Assembly: GCF_000263195.1 (NCBI RefSeq)
Contig: NC_018748.1
Span: forward strand, 4,712,001-4,776,000
From: Emticicia oligotrophica DSM 17448
GTDB lineage: Bacteria; Bacteroidota; Bacteroidia; Cytophagales; Spirosomataceae
DNA: 64,000 bases
Reading direction: 5' to 3'
In this document: one piece after another, positions 15,365 through 23,684 of the stretch
Layout of the letters: each line of letters begins with the position of its first letter
Numbering within the stretch: the stretch's first letter is position 1
Notes under the pieces: model-generated
Databases searched by the model: none
What the model saw: only the letters and a program-made list of their open reading frames with translations
Told to the model about the DNA's origin: nothing
Position numbers and translations under genes: made by a program

Positions 15365-16606
15365 ATGCAAAATACTATCAATAAAAGCAATCGTCTCAAT
15401 AACTTGAGCTATGCCATTCGTGGACCAGTTTTCGAAAAAGCTCAACAATTAGAGGCGATGGGACAAAAAATCATCAATTTGAATATTGGCAACCCTGCCC
15501 CTTTCGGATTTGATGTGCCTGACGAGATTGTTCATGATATGATTATGAATATCAGAAATGCACAAGGATATGTACATCATTTGGGAATTTTTGCTGCTAG
15601 GAAGGCAATCATGCATTATACACAACAAATTGGTATTCAAGGAGTTACGATTGATGACATATTTATTGGCAACGGTGTAAGCGAATTAATCGTTATGACC
15701 ATGCAAGCCTTATTGAATGATGGAGATGAAATTTTGATTCCTTCGCCAGATTATCCATTATGGACTACCTCTGTTGCTCTTTCTGGGGGAAAACCTGTAC
15801 ACTACATTTGTGATGAGGAGTCAGACTGGAACCCTGATTTAGATGATATTAGAAGAAAAATTACACGTAAGACCAAAGGTATTGTTGTAATTAATCCGAA
15901 TAATCCAACTGGAGCCGTTTACGATAAAGATATTTTAGAAGGAATTATTAAAATCGCCGCAGAACACAATCTAATTGTATTTGCTGACGAAATTTATGAT
16001 AAAATTCTTTTTGATGGTGCCAAACATATTCCTATGGGCTCATTAAGTGAAGATGTTTTTGTTATGACTTATGGCGGGCTATCAAAAAACTATCGTGCAA
16101 CTGGGTTTCGTGGAGGTTGGGTTATATTAAGCGGTGCTACACACCGTGCTAAATCATTTGTGGAAGGTTTTACACTTTTAGCTAGCCTCCGACTATGTGC
16201 CAATGTGCCTGCTCAATATGCTATTCAAACTGCTTTAGGTGGGTATCAAAGTATCAATGACTTAGTTGCACCTACTGGCAGACTTTGTAAACAAAGAGAC
16301 TTAATACACTATAAAATGACCGATATTCCGGGAATTACGTGTGTAAAGCCCAAAGGTGCCTTATATCTTTTTCCAAAGATTGACCTCAAAAAGTTTTCAT
16401 TCAAAGATGATGAACAATTCGTTTACGACCTTCTTTGCGAACAAAAAGTTTTAGTTGTTTCAGGAACAGGATTCAACTATTTAAAACCAGACCATTTCCG
16501 AATTGTTTTCTTAGCGTCATCTGAAGAACTTGAGACCGCATCAGGAAGAATAAGGAATTTTTTAGACCATTCTCGTACGAGGATAGATGAGCTAGAACTG
16601 GTGTAA
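15365..16606 (+). CDS. PLP-dependent aminotransferase, AlaA-like (alanine/aspartate class I)
   Basis: 413 aa from the ATG at 15365; the upstream in-frame TTG adds seven unlikely residues. Fold type I features: N-L-N-I-G-N-P-A-P-F-G-F, I-F-I-G-N-G-V-S-E-L, P-S-P-D-Y-P-L-W, N-P-N-N-P-T-G-A-V-Y, F-A-D-E-I-Y-D-K and G-G-L-S-K-N-Y-R-A-T-G-F-R-G-G-W, which contains the PLP lysine. These match glutamate-pyruvate aminotransferase AlaA and relatives. It probably makes alanine from pyruvate and glutamate. It is followed by cvfB 46 nt later on the same strand. Confidence 0.9.
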   Translation: MQNTINKSNRLNNLSYAIRGPVFEKAQQLEAMGQKIINLNIGNPAPFGFDVPDEIVHDMIMNIRNAQGYVHHLGIFAARKAIMHYTQQIGIQGVTIDDIFIGNGVSELIVMTMQALLNDGDEILIPSPDYPLWTTSVALSGGKPVHYICDEESDWNPDLDDIRRKITRKTKGIVVINPNNPTGAVYDKDILEGIIKIAAEHNLIVFADEIYDKILFDGAKHIPMGSLSEDVFVMTYGGLSKNYRATGFRGGWVILSGATHRAKSFVEGFTLLASLRLCANVPAQYAIQTALGGYQSINDLVAPTGRLCKQRDLIHYKMTDIPGITCVKPKGALYLFPKIDLKKFSFKDDEQFVYDLLCEQKVLVVSGTGFNYLKPDHFRIVFLASSEELETASGRIRNFLDHSRTRIDELELV

Positions 16607-16652
16607 ATTTTCATTTTTACTTCTTTCATTAGAAGGTAATTTACTAATTAAA

Positions 16653-17483
16653 ATGCTCAATTTAGGAGAAAAAAATACATTAAAAATCTTACGTGGAACT
16701 GGCGTAGGAATGTTTTTAGGTGATGATGAAGGAAATGATGTTTTACTTCCTAAAAAATACATTCCTGAAGATGCGATTGTGGGTGATAATATTGAAGTAT
16801 TCATTTATCGAGACTCTGAAGATAGAATCATTGCCACAACACTTGAACCTAAAATCAAACTTAACGAATTTGCTTTTTTAGAAGTAAAAGCAGTTACACC
16901 CGTAGGAGCTTTTCTAGATTGGGGATTAGAAAAAGATTTGCTTGTACCATTTCGTGAACAAAACCGAAAACTAGAAGTAGGAAAATCATGTGTGGTATTT
17001 CTTTACATTGATGAAGAAACTGATAGATTAGCAGCTTCGTGTAAAATAAATCGTTTCTTTGAAAAGGAAAATATTAACCTAAAAGTTGGAGAAGAGGTAG
17101 ATTTATTAGTTTTTGAAGAAACCAATTTAGGGCTTAATGCCATAATAAATAACCAATATAAAGGTTTAATCTACGAAAACGAGATTTTTCAAAGAATCAA
17201 AGTAGGTAGTCGAGTAAAGGGATTTGTTAAAAATATTAGAGAAGATAATCGCATTGATCTCAGTTTACAAAAGCAAGGTTATGCCAATGTAGAACCAAAT
17301 GCTGAGAGAATTCTTACAAAACTGAAAGCAAATAATGGTTTTTTGGATATTAATGATAAAAGTGATTCCAACTATATAATGTATCAGCTTGAAATGAGTA
17401 AGAAGACTTTTAAAAAAGCAATTGGTGCCCTTTATAAAGAAAAAATCATCAGAATTGAAGATGATGGTATTTATCTGAATTAA
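16653..17483 (+). CDS. cvfB: S1-domain RNA-binding protein, CvfB/YitL family
   Basis: 276 aa of normal family length. Three successive S1-like beta-barrels can be followed (L-L-P-K-K-Y-I near residue 30; T-P-V-G-A-F-L-D-W-G-L-E-K-D-L-L near 80; G-L-N-A-I-I-N-N-Q-Y-K-G-L-I-Y near 160) and end in I-R-E-D-N-R-I-D-L-S-L. A C-terminal winged-helix segment (M-S-K-K-T-F-K-K-A-I-G-A-L-Y) completes the CvfB architecture. These cytosolic proteins bind RNA and affect expression of some virulence and stress genes; the role here is unknown. It is followed by a strong palindromic terminator shared with the convergent exbD gene. Confidence 0.9.
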   Translation: MLNLGEKNTLKILRGTGVGMFLGDDEGNDVLLPKKYIPEDAIVGDNIEVFIYRDSEDRIIATTLEPKIKLNEFAFLEVKAVTPVGAFLDWGLEKDLLVPFREQNRKLEVGKSCVVFLYIDEETDRLAASCKINRFFEKENINLKVGEEVDLLVFEETNLGLNAIINNQYKGLIYENEIFQRIKVGSRVKGFVKNIREDNRIDLSLQKQGYANVEPNAERILTKLKANNGFLDINDKSDSNYIMYQLEMSKKTFKKAIGALYKEKIIRIEDDGIYLN

Positions 17484-17501
17484 TGCATGAAATTGTAGAA
17501 T

Positions 17502-17543
17502 ACAAAAAAGGACAAATAGAAATTTCTATTTGTCCTTTTTTGT
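17502..17543. terminator. Perfect 42-nt palindromic bidirectional terminator
   Basis: The 21 nt at 17502-17522 are exactly complementary to 17523-17543, with a GGACAAATAG core flanked by A and T runs. It lies between the convergent cvfB and exbD-like genes and has T runs for both strands. Confidence 0.88.
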
Positions 17544-17559
17544 TGACTTACTTCAAAAA

Positions 17560-17964
17560 CTATTTGTTATTTAATTCGGTTGCCAAAACCATTCTTATTT
17601 TAAGTTTTGCCCCAAGCGACATCGCATCTACTAAATCCTGAACAGTTAAAGAGCTTTCTGCTCTTAAAACTACCGTTGGCTCTTCCATTCCTTGTACAGC
17701 GGCTAATAATTTTTCTTCAAGCTGTGGAAAAGGAATAGCTGTCGTATTAATATAATAAACCTTGTCTTTTGTAATTGTCAACGAAACGGGTTGTTTACTC
17801 ACATCATGAGTAGATTTGGAAGATTTAGGCAATAATAATTTTATCACATTTGGGTTTCCTAATGTGGATATTATCAAGAAGAATAACAGCAAGAAAAACA
17901 TAATATCATTTAATGATGCTGTTGATACTTCGGCTTCGAATCTTCTTTGTCTTCTAAATTTCAT
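17560..17964 (-). CDS. ExbD/TolR-family biopolymer transport protein
   Basis: 134 aa with one N-terminal membrane helix (about residues 20-42). Residues S-L-N-D-I-M-F-F-L-L-L-F-F-L include the Asp in the membrane helix that carries protons in ExbD/TolR. The C-terminal part is the small periplasmic alpha/beta domain. With ExbB it uses the proton gradient to energise TonB or a Tol-like system in the inner membrane. It lies 48 nt after the exbB-like gene. No TonB gene is in the window and only one ExbD copy is present here. Confidence 0.92.
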   Translation of the reverse strand: MKFRRQRRFEAEVSTASLNDIMFFLLLFFLIISTLGNPNVIKLLLPKSSKSTHDVSKQPVSLTITKDKVYYINTTAIPFPQLEEKLLAAVQGMEEPTVVLRAESSLTVQDLVDAMSLGAKLKIRMVLATELNNK

Positions 17965-18012
17965 AAATTAATTCGTATTAAATTCCGCATGTTTGTAAAT
18001 TCAGCAACCTAA

Positions 18013-18687
18013 CTATCGAACAGGTTCGTTGAGTGTATCAAGGAAGTCCATTACGGTAGCCTGCAAATGAATACCAAATTTATCAATCATCATATTAATA
18101 CCATGATAACCAATATAAGCTATTACCCCTACTACAAGACCCGTAAATGATGAAATCATCTTTTCATAGAGTCCATTAGCAATAATTTCTATTGTAAAGT
18201 TTCCAGTAGCAGCAATATCATAGAAAATACGAATAATACCAGAGATAGTGCCAATAAAACCTAAAATCGGAGCAATACCAGCAATCAAACCTAGATAACC
18301 CATATTTTTCTCCATTTTCGAAATTTCTAAATTTGATTGTATTTCCATCGCACTTTCAATGTCTTTCACTGGACGTCCAATTCTACTAATGCCTTTTTCT
18401 AAAATTCTTGCAATTGGCAGGTTCGTACTTTTACACAGCGTACGAGCGGTTGCTATATCTCCACGAAGAATTGAATCTTTAAGTGAACGAAGCAAGCCAA
18501 AGTCTATATTTGAAGCACCTTTAATAAATAAGTATCTTTCAATGATGTAAAAAATGGCTACGAATAATAAAAATAAGATAGGATATACTACAAATCCACC
18601 CTTTAGCAGAAGGCTTAAATAATTGATTGATTGAGCACTTGCAGCGGTAGCAGTAGAATCGACTTGAAGCAAAATAGTTTCGAACAT
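18013..18687 (-). CDS. ExbB/TolQ/MotA-family proton channel protein
   Basis: 224 aa with three membrane helices: near residues 25-50, 125-150 and 165-195. The conserved M-E-K-N-M-G-Y-L-G-L-I-A-G-I-A-P stretch and T-I-S-G-I-I-R-I-F are standard for MotA/TolQ/ExbB proteins, and E-I-I-A-N-G-L-Y-E-K-M-I-S-S-F-T-G-L-V-V-G is the third-helix signature. It forms the channel ring around an ExbD dimer. It is first in a two-gene operon with the ExbD homologue. Confidence 0.93.
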   Translation of the reverse strand: MFETILLQVDSTATAASAQSINYLSLLLKGGFVVYPILFLLFVAIFYIIERYLFIKGASNIDFGLLRSLKDSILRGDIATARTLCKSTNLPIARILEKGISRIGRPVKDIESAMEIQSNLEISKMEKNMGYLGLIAGIAPILGFIGTISGIIRIFYDIAATGNFTIEIIANGLYEKMISSFTGLVVGVIAYIGYHGINMMIDKFGIHLQATVMDFLDTLNEPVR

Positions 18688-18786
18688 ATTGCGTATAGAA
18701 AATGTATGGTTCGGTAAATAAACTTTAAATTTATTAATTTTAGTATATAGTCATCTGATTTTTATTCAAATTTTAAGGAAACAACA

Positions 18787-20271
18787 CTATGCTCCCATTG
18801 ACTTCAGTGCTGCCTTCATATTTTCAAGTTGGCGTTTTCTTTGTAAAATAACAGGTGCAGCCACGCGTTCTTTACACTCAAATAAGCTACAACGCTCACA
18901 AGTTTGGTTTACTTCTCTAATTGGAATAGCTGGGTCAGCTAAGAATTTGAACTTACTCCTCAACTCATCATTTAATTCAAACCCCATCGTAACACTAATA
19001 TTGATGTGCGAAATAATATTCAATGGTCGAGCCATTGACATTACGAAGTATTTGCTTTCAGAATCTACATAATTTGAAATTTGCACACCTACGAGTGGTT
19101 CTTTGTATTTATTAGTTTGTTGAAGATTCGATACTTCATCAAGAATATTTAAGCTAATCCAACGGCGGCAGTAATGTTCTTTTTGAGTTTCATGAGGCGT
19201 ATGCTTTTTCGAAAGATGCATTTCTTTAGTCAGATGATAATCTTTCTGCCCCGAAGGAGATTCAAATCTCAAAAAGAAAATACCATCAATGCCAAAGTAT
19301 TTTGGTAGCACATTACTTATTCGATGATAAAGTGTTTCTGGCGTAGCTTGAAAATAATCAGCCAATTCAACCATTGCCTTACTACTCCATACTTCTTGGT
19401 TAAAAACCTTTTCAAGTTTTTCAATCAGCTTTTCTTTTCTAATTAAAATTGCCCCTGCAAAATAAGATGCATTAAAATTATTCAAAACAGAATCGAAAGA
19501 TTTCACTTCTACCCAAGATGAGGTATAAGGACGCTCTTTGATTTTCATGTACAAAAAGCCTAATTCTCTTCCGAGTGTAAAAGCACGTTGGTCAGAAGTA
19601 ATTCGCTTATTTATTAGCAATGTATTAGTTTTTGGCAAGAAAACTGAACGAATATTTACAATATCTGGATAATCATCTTCATCAAAATATTTTATGGTAT
19701 AACCATATTTATCTGTCAAAAGATTTGATAAATAATATTCATCTATTTGCTGCTCGGCGGGTATTTTTAATTCATTAAGAAAACGCTCAACCTCTTCTTC
19801 AATCTCGGGGAAATAATTATCATGCATTTCTTGGTATGAACGTAGAACCGCAAAATAAAACTGTTCGACCGACATATTATAACTCCTGCCAATCTCAATA
19901 ATCGTACTAATAAAAGCACTTAATTTGGTAGGAGCATCCGAAAGTAATTCTAATAAATCGGCTGGAGAAATGCCAAAGATTTCAAAAGGAAGTTCAGTTA
20001 AAAAGTTAGACCGTAGTAATTCAGAAATTGGCTCAAGCTTTTTATTTAATTTAAGCGAAACAAGAGTATCGTAATCTACCCCCATTGCTTCTGCTAAAGC
20101 AATAATTTTATCTGATTTAGGGTATTTTTTTCCTTTTTCAATTTCGTTGATATAAGACATTGACAAACCTGACTTTTGGGCCAGTTCAGTCAATGACATG
20201 CCTTTATCGAGTCGAAGTTGTTTGAGTTTTAGGCCAAATACAAGGCGAATGTTATCAGTATTGAAGCTCAT
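18787..20271 (-). CDS. XRE-type regulator with degenerate IrrE-like domain (RamB/ScfR-like)
   Basis: 494 aa from the ATG at 20271 (the preceding codon is TTG). Residues 5-65 are an XRE helix-turn-helix (L-R-L-D-K-G-M-S-L-T-E-L-A-Q-K-S-G-L-S). The middle resembles the ImmA/IrrE (DUF955) fold, but where HELGH is expected the sequence is G-R-E-L-G-F, so zinc chemistry is probably lost. The C-terminus has C-E-R-C-S-L-F-E-C-K-E-R-V-A-A-P, the Cys cluster of short-chain fatty-acyl regulators (DUF2083). RamB/ScfR homologues regulate acetate, propionate or glyoxylate metabolism, sensing acyl-CoA. It shares a strand with the oxoamine-synthase-like gene upstream. Confidence 0.85.
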   Translation of the reverse strand: MSFNTDNIRLVFGLKLKQLRLDKGMSLTELAQKSGLSMSYINEIEKGKKYPKSDKIIALAEAMGVDYDTLVSLKLNKKLEPISELLRSNFLTELPFEIFGISPADLLELLSDAPTKLSAFISTIIEIGRSYNMSVEQFYFAVLRSYQEMHDNYFPEIEEEVERFLNELKIPAEQQIDEYYLSNLLTDKYGYTIKYFDEDDYPDIVNIRSVFLPKTNTLLINKRITSDQRAFTLGRELGFLYMKIKERPYTSSWVEVKSFDSVLNNFNASYFAGAILIRKEKLIEKLEKVFNQEVWSSKAMVELADYFQATPETLYHRISNVLPKYFGIDGIFFLRFESPSGQKDYHLTKEMHLSKKHTPHETQKEHYCRRWISLNILDEVSNLQQTNKYKEPLVGVQISNYVDSESKYFVMSMARPLNIISHINISVTMGFELNDELRSKFKFLADPAIPIREVNQTCERCSLFECKERVAAPVILQRKRQLENMKAALKSMGA

Positions 20272-20395
20272 CAATGATTGTTATGTTCTTTGGTTTTTCT
20301 TAGGGTTGTAGCAGATTATTAGAAAAGTGTTAATTCGACAATAAAGGTAACAAAAAAGTGCAAATTTCAAGAACTATTCTTGAAAAAACACAAAA

Positions 20396-20423
20396 AAAGC
20401 GTTTGTTCGAAAACAAACGCTTT
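20396..20423 (-). terminator. Terminator of the alpha-oxoamine-synthase-like gene
   Basis: AAAGCGTTTGTT (20396-20407) pairs with AACAAACGCTTT (20412-20423) around a CGAA loop. On the minus strand the stem is followed by a run of seven T. A second, weaker hairpin (TTTCAAGAA/TTCTTGAAA, 20365-20385) lies beyond it, towards the regulator gene. Confidence 0.88.
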
Positions 20424-20442
20424 AATATTAGAAAGAAAGTGA

Positions 20443-21720
20443 TTAGACTAAAACTCTTGATCTTTCATTTTGTCTGATATTTCTGAATGCCGTTTCTCTA
20501 TTAAATACCCCTGATTTTTCTAATTCAAACATTACCTCAGCGGCGTTGTCAAGTAAACTTTCAATGTCATTCATTGACTGATGTAAAGAAAGGGTGACTC
20601 TAAAACCAGAGTGTTTGAGTGGTACACTTGGAAATGATGCAATACTCATAACAAAACCTCTATCCTGCATCTTTTCTCCAAATTGTGCCATTGCCTCTAC
20701 ATTTCCTAATACAATAAAACCAATTGGAGTATGTGAATTTGGATTAATCATTGGAATTTGCAAATCTTGAGCCTTCTGTTTGAAAAGCTTAATTCGCTCA
20801 TTTAACATTGCCTGACGCTCATAAATTTCTACTGATAAATGAATATCAGCAATAGCCGATGCCGCCGTAATACCAGCATGCATTGTTGGCGATGAAAAAA
20901 TAATCGGTAAACCTAAAGAATGTACCAAATCTTTCATTTCTTGGTTTGGAAATACCATGGCGGCATTAGTAGCTCCATATCCCTTATTAAGAGAACAGAT
21001 TACAAAAAGCTTGTCATGTTTTGGAATGTGGTGTAAGGCATACCCTTTTCCGTTTTCACCCATCCAACTCATTCCATGGGCATCATCTACATATAGATTG
21101 AACTTTTCGTAGCTATCTAGTAAAAGTTTTAAATCAGAAAAAGGTGCAACATCACCATGCATTGAAAATACACTATCAGTCAAATACCAAACTTTGTTAT
21201 ATGATTCACTCAAAACTCTAATTCTTCTTTCTAGGTCATCCATTTGGTTATGACGTAAAACTTCAGTGTAAATACCACCTCCCTTTAGATATTGTACGGC
21301 CATATTAACTGATTTATGCACAAATTGGTCAGTTATAACTGCATCATTTGGTCCTACAATTAGCGGTAAATAGGCAAAGTGTCCTTGAGAGACATTATTA
21401 ACTACCAAGCTTGGTAAACCATAAATCTGTTCAAGTTTATCTTCTAGGTCTAAAAAATGTTCAAAGGATACATAGGTTCTAGAAACCGAAGAAAATACAC
21501 CATATTTTTCAATTCCTTGAATTGCTGCACTTTTTACACGAGCATCATTTTCGAATGCTAAATAACTATTTGTTAGAAAATTAATTAATTTTTTGCCTTT
21601 GAAATGAATGATGTTATTGGTGTGTTCATCTTTTTCAGATTCTAAGAACATTAGACCTCTTTCTTTCGCTTCTGCAAATAAATTATTTACATACATCAAT
21701 TCTTTTGATATGATTTCCAT
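20443..21720 (-). CDS. PLP enzyme of the alpha-oxoamine synthase family
   Basis: 425 aa from the ATG at 21720; 15 further in-frame residues upstream look non-conserved. It is fold-type-I PLP: N-F-L-T-N-S-Y-L-A-F near the N-terminus, the D-D-A-H-G-M-S-W-M-G motif and C-S-L-N-K-G-Y-G-A-T-N with the cofactor lysine. This is the layout of KBL, BioF, HemA and serine palmitoyltransferase, which join an amino acid to an acyl-CoA with loss of CO2. The usual Gly-Gly after the Lys motif is replaced by T-N. Candidate roles include sphingolipid- or sulfonolipid-type base synthesis; the substrate is not determined. The RamB-like neighbour also concerns acyl-CoA. Confidence 0.8.
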   Translation of the reverse strand: MEIISKELMYVNNLFAEAKERGLMFLESEKDEHTNNIIHFKGKKLINFLTNSYLAFENDARVKSAAIQGIEKYGVFSSVSRTYVSFEHFLDLEDKLEQIYGLPSLVVNNVSQGHFAYLPLIVGPNDAVITDQFVHKSVNMAVQYLKGGGIYTEVLRHNQMDDLERRIRVLSESYNKVWYLTDSVFSMHGDVAPFSDLKLLLDSYEKFNLYVDDAHGMSWMGENGKGYALHHIPKHDKLFVICSLNKGYGATNAAMVFPNQEMKDLVHSLGLPIIFSSPTMHAGITAASAIADIHLSVEIYERQAMLNERIKLFKQKAQDLQIPMINPNSHTPIGFIVLGNVEAMAQFGEKMQDRGFVMSIASFPSVPLKHSGFRVTLSLHQSMNDIESLLDNAAEVMFELEKSGVFNRETAFRNIRQNERSRVLV

Positions 21721-21893
21721 TGTTGTTGGGTTTATTTGATTATTCAGTAGTACGTATAAAACCAAATTAAAAATTATGCCAAAAGCTTTACTTTCTTTTT
21801 TTTTTTTTCAATCAATAAAAATCATTAACTTTAGTCCCTGTAACCTAAACTTAAAATATCTAATAACTCGACAGAGTTATTACAATTCTATTA

Positions 21894-22769
21894 ATGACTA
21901 TCAATAAACTGATATCATTTATTATTCTTAGTTTGATTGGACTAACTGGCTATGGTTTGTACAATCAAAACACGGTATTAATACTGATAGGACACATTCT
22001 CACGCTACCCTCAATTGGCGTTTGGTATGGTTTCAAGCGAAACTGGAATACTTCCACAATAGATATTGCCACCTACCTTACATATTTTGTTGGCTCATTT
22101 TCAGATTCTATTATTCTAATCGGGCAAGAAATTGGTGAAATATTACAAATCCTAATAACACTTTGCATGCATTTAATCTTGATAGTGATTTTTAGGAAGG
22201 AGGGTACAAGGATATATTCCGACAGACTACAAGACTTACCAAAGCTTCTACCTATAATTGTAATCTTTATATTTTTTGGATTAGTAATGAGGCTGTCATT
22301 ACCCGATGCACTTTATTTCATTTCAATTGTGTATGCCATTGTTGTAATGATATTGGTAGCTCATGGCTTATTTCGTGTTGCAAAGGGAAAAAGTTATTTT
22401 TGGGTTGCTGCGGGAGTTCTGCTTTTGATTATTAAAGATGTCTTATACTGCTATAACTTCTTTATCTACCAAAATACGATACGCCCTCTTTACGTAATTC
22501 AAAACTCGTTAAGTGGGGTTGTTTATTTCATGATTGCTATTGGCATAGCACAAAATCAAAGAAAAGCTACGATTGAGAGAAATGACCCTTTTTGGTTATT
22601 CGCAAAAAAATATTTTCATAGTTTGATTGACTACAAAGACATCATCAGTATTAAAAAGAAAACAACTCATTCAAAACGAGAAACTTTAATTCGCCCCCAA
22701 ATGTTATTTAGTCAACTAATTAATATTTTTAAATGGATTGGAATAAGCTCTCAGAAGAAGCTCAGCTAG
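21894..22769 (+). CDS. Multi-pass membrane protein, possibly YhhN-like
   Basis: 291 aa with about eight hydrophobic segments between residues 5 and 225 and a basic cytoplasmic tail of about 60 residues. G-S-F-S-D-S-I-I-L-I-G, an I-Y-S-D-R-L loop and A-A-G-V-L-L-L-I-I-K-D-V resemble the layout of the YhhN family (lysoplasmalogenase-like integral membrane proteins), but the match is weak by eye. Function is not established. The last 37 nt overlap the ytxJ gene in another frame, so the two genes are probably translated together. Confidence 0.6.
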   Translation: MTINKLISFIILSLIGLTGYGLYNQNTVLILIGHILTLPSIGVWYGFKRNWNTSTIDIATYLTYFVGSFSDSIILIGQEIGEILQILITLCMHLILIVIFRKEGTRIYSDRLQDLPKLLPIIVIFIFFGLVMRLSLPDALYFISIVYAIVVMILVAHGLFRVAKGKSYFWVAAGVLLLIIKDVLYCYNFFIYQNTIRPLYVIQNSLSGVVYFMIAIGIAQNQRKATIERNDPFWLFAKKYFHSLIDYKDIISIKKKTTHSKRETLIRPQMLFSQLINIFKWIGISSQKKLS

Positions 22770-23068
22770 AAGAAATTAAAAAAGAATCATTTAATCAACC
22801 AGTTTTGATTCTAAAACATAGTACGACTTGTTCAATTAGTGCAACTGCATTGGCTAGATTAGAACGAGCATGGAAACCAGAAGAGGCAAAGAATTTAAAG
22901 CCTTACTACCTTGATTTATTAAAATTGCGACCTATTTCTAACAAAATCGCTCAGGAATTTGGCGTAGAGCACGAATCTCCACAAGTGCTAATCATTAAAG
23001 ATGGTCAATCAATTTACGATGCCTCTCATTTCGATATAAGATTTGATGAAATCGTTAAACAATATTAA
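22733..23068 (+). CDS. ytxJ: Bacillithiol-system redox-active protein YtxJ
   Basis: 111 aa, thioredoxin-like. L-K-H-S-T-T-C-S-I-S-A-T-A matches the single-Cys K-H-S-x-x-C-x-I-S signature of YtxJ, followed by the thioredoxin-fold Y-Y-L-D-L-L and the cis-Pro region H-E-S-P-Q-V-L-I-I-K-D-G. YtxJ is a bacilliredoxin-like protein predicted to remove bacillithiol from oxidised protein thiols, so this organism probably makes bacillithiol, as many Bacteroidota do. The start overlaps the upstream membrane-protein gene by 37 nt. Confidence 0.88.
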   Translation: MDWNKLSEEAQLEEIKKESFNQPVLILKHSTTCSISATALARLERAWKPEEAKNLKPYYLDLLKLRPISNKIAQEFGVEHESPQVLIIKDGQSIYDASHFDIRFDEIVKQY

Positions 23069-23103
23069 CAAAAGAGCTGAGTTTGAAAACTCAGCTCTTT
23101 TGT
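23068..23103. terminator. Bidirectional terminator between ytxJ and the OsmC-family gene
   Basis: ACAAAAGAGCTGAGTTT (23068-23084) is complementary to AAACTCAGCTCTTTTGT (23087-23103). Both arms carry A/T runs, and the convergent genes end on either side. Confidence 0.88.
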
Positions 23104-23104
23104 T

Positions 23105-23518
23105 TTATCTCCATTCAAAATTAAAAACTTGCTCAATTTCTGGGTGTAAACTTAATGAGACTGGACAAGTATGAGCAGCTCTTACGTACTTGGCTTTTAC
23201 TTCATCAGAAAGTGGTTCTGGTGTTTTCATTTTAAAATCAACAATAACTTTTGCAATTTTACGTGGTGGTTCAGCCGACATAATTTTAGTTACTTCGATT
23301 TCAGAACCAGTAAAATCAATACCTTCACGTTTGGCCATTATTCCCATAATTGTCATGGCACAGCTCCCCAAAGAGGTGGCAGCTAAATCAGTTGGTGAAA
23401 AGGCTTCTCCTTTTCCGTTATTATCAACAGGGGCATCAGTTATAATGGCATCACTCGATTGAAGGTGAGTAGCTTCTGTGCGTAAATCACCAAGATATAC
23501 TATTTTCGAAGTCGGCAT
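23105..23518 (-). CDS. OsmC-family peroxiredoxin-like protein
   Basis: 137 aa. The two redox cysteines of the OsmC/Ohr fold are visible in L-G-S-C-A-M-T-I-M and H-T-C-P-V-S-L-S-L. The E-A-F-S-P-T-D-L-A-A-T-S segment between the N-terminal strands and the first Cys helix is typical of the YhfA/OsmC branch. OsmC proteins reduce organic hydroperoxides; Ohr prefers fatty-acid peroxides. Its location opposite ytxJ gives a small thiol/oxidant context. It is monocistronic. Confidence 0.9.
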   Translation of the reverse strand: MPTSKIVYLGDLRTEATHLQSSDAIITDAPVDNNGKGEAFSPTDLAATSLGSCAMTIMGIMAKREGIDFTGSEIEVTKIMSAEPPRKIAKVIVDFKMKTPEPLSDEVKAKYVRAAHTCPVSLSLHPEIEQVFNFEWR

Positions 23519-23684
23519 TTTCTTTGGATTAATTTTTTATAATTTTGAAAATAAACTGTTCAAAATAAGGCAAAAAGAACTATTTTTCAAAAAAAGCGAA
23601 CATTAGATTAATTAAATTAGTTAAAAGATAAATGTTTTTTCAAAAAAAACCGTTTATATTTATATTATCAATCATAAGTAAACA

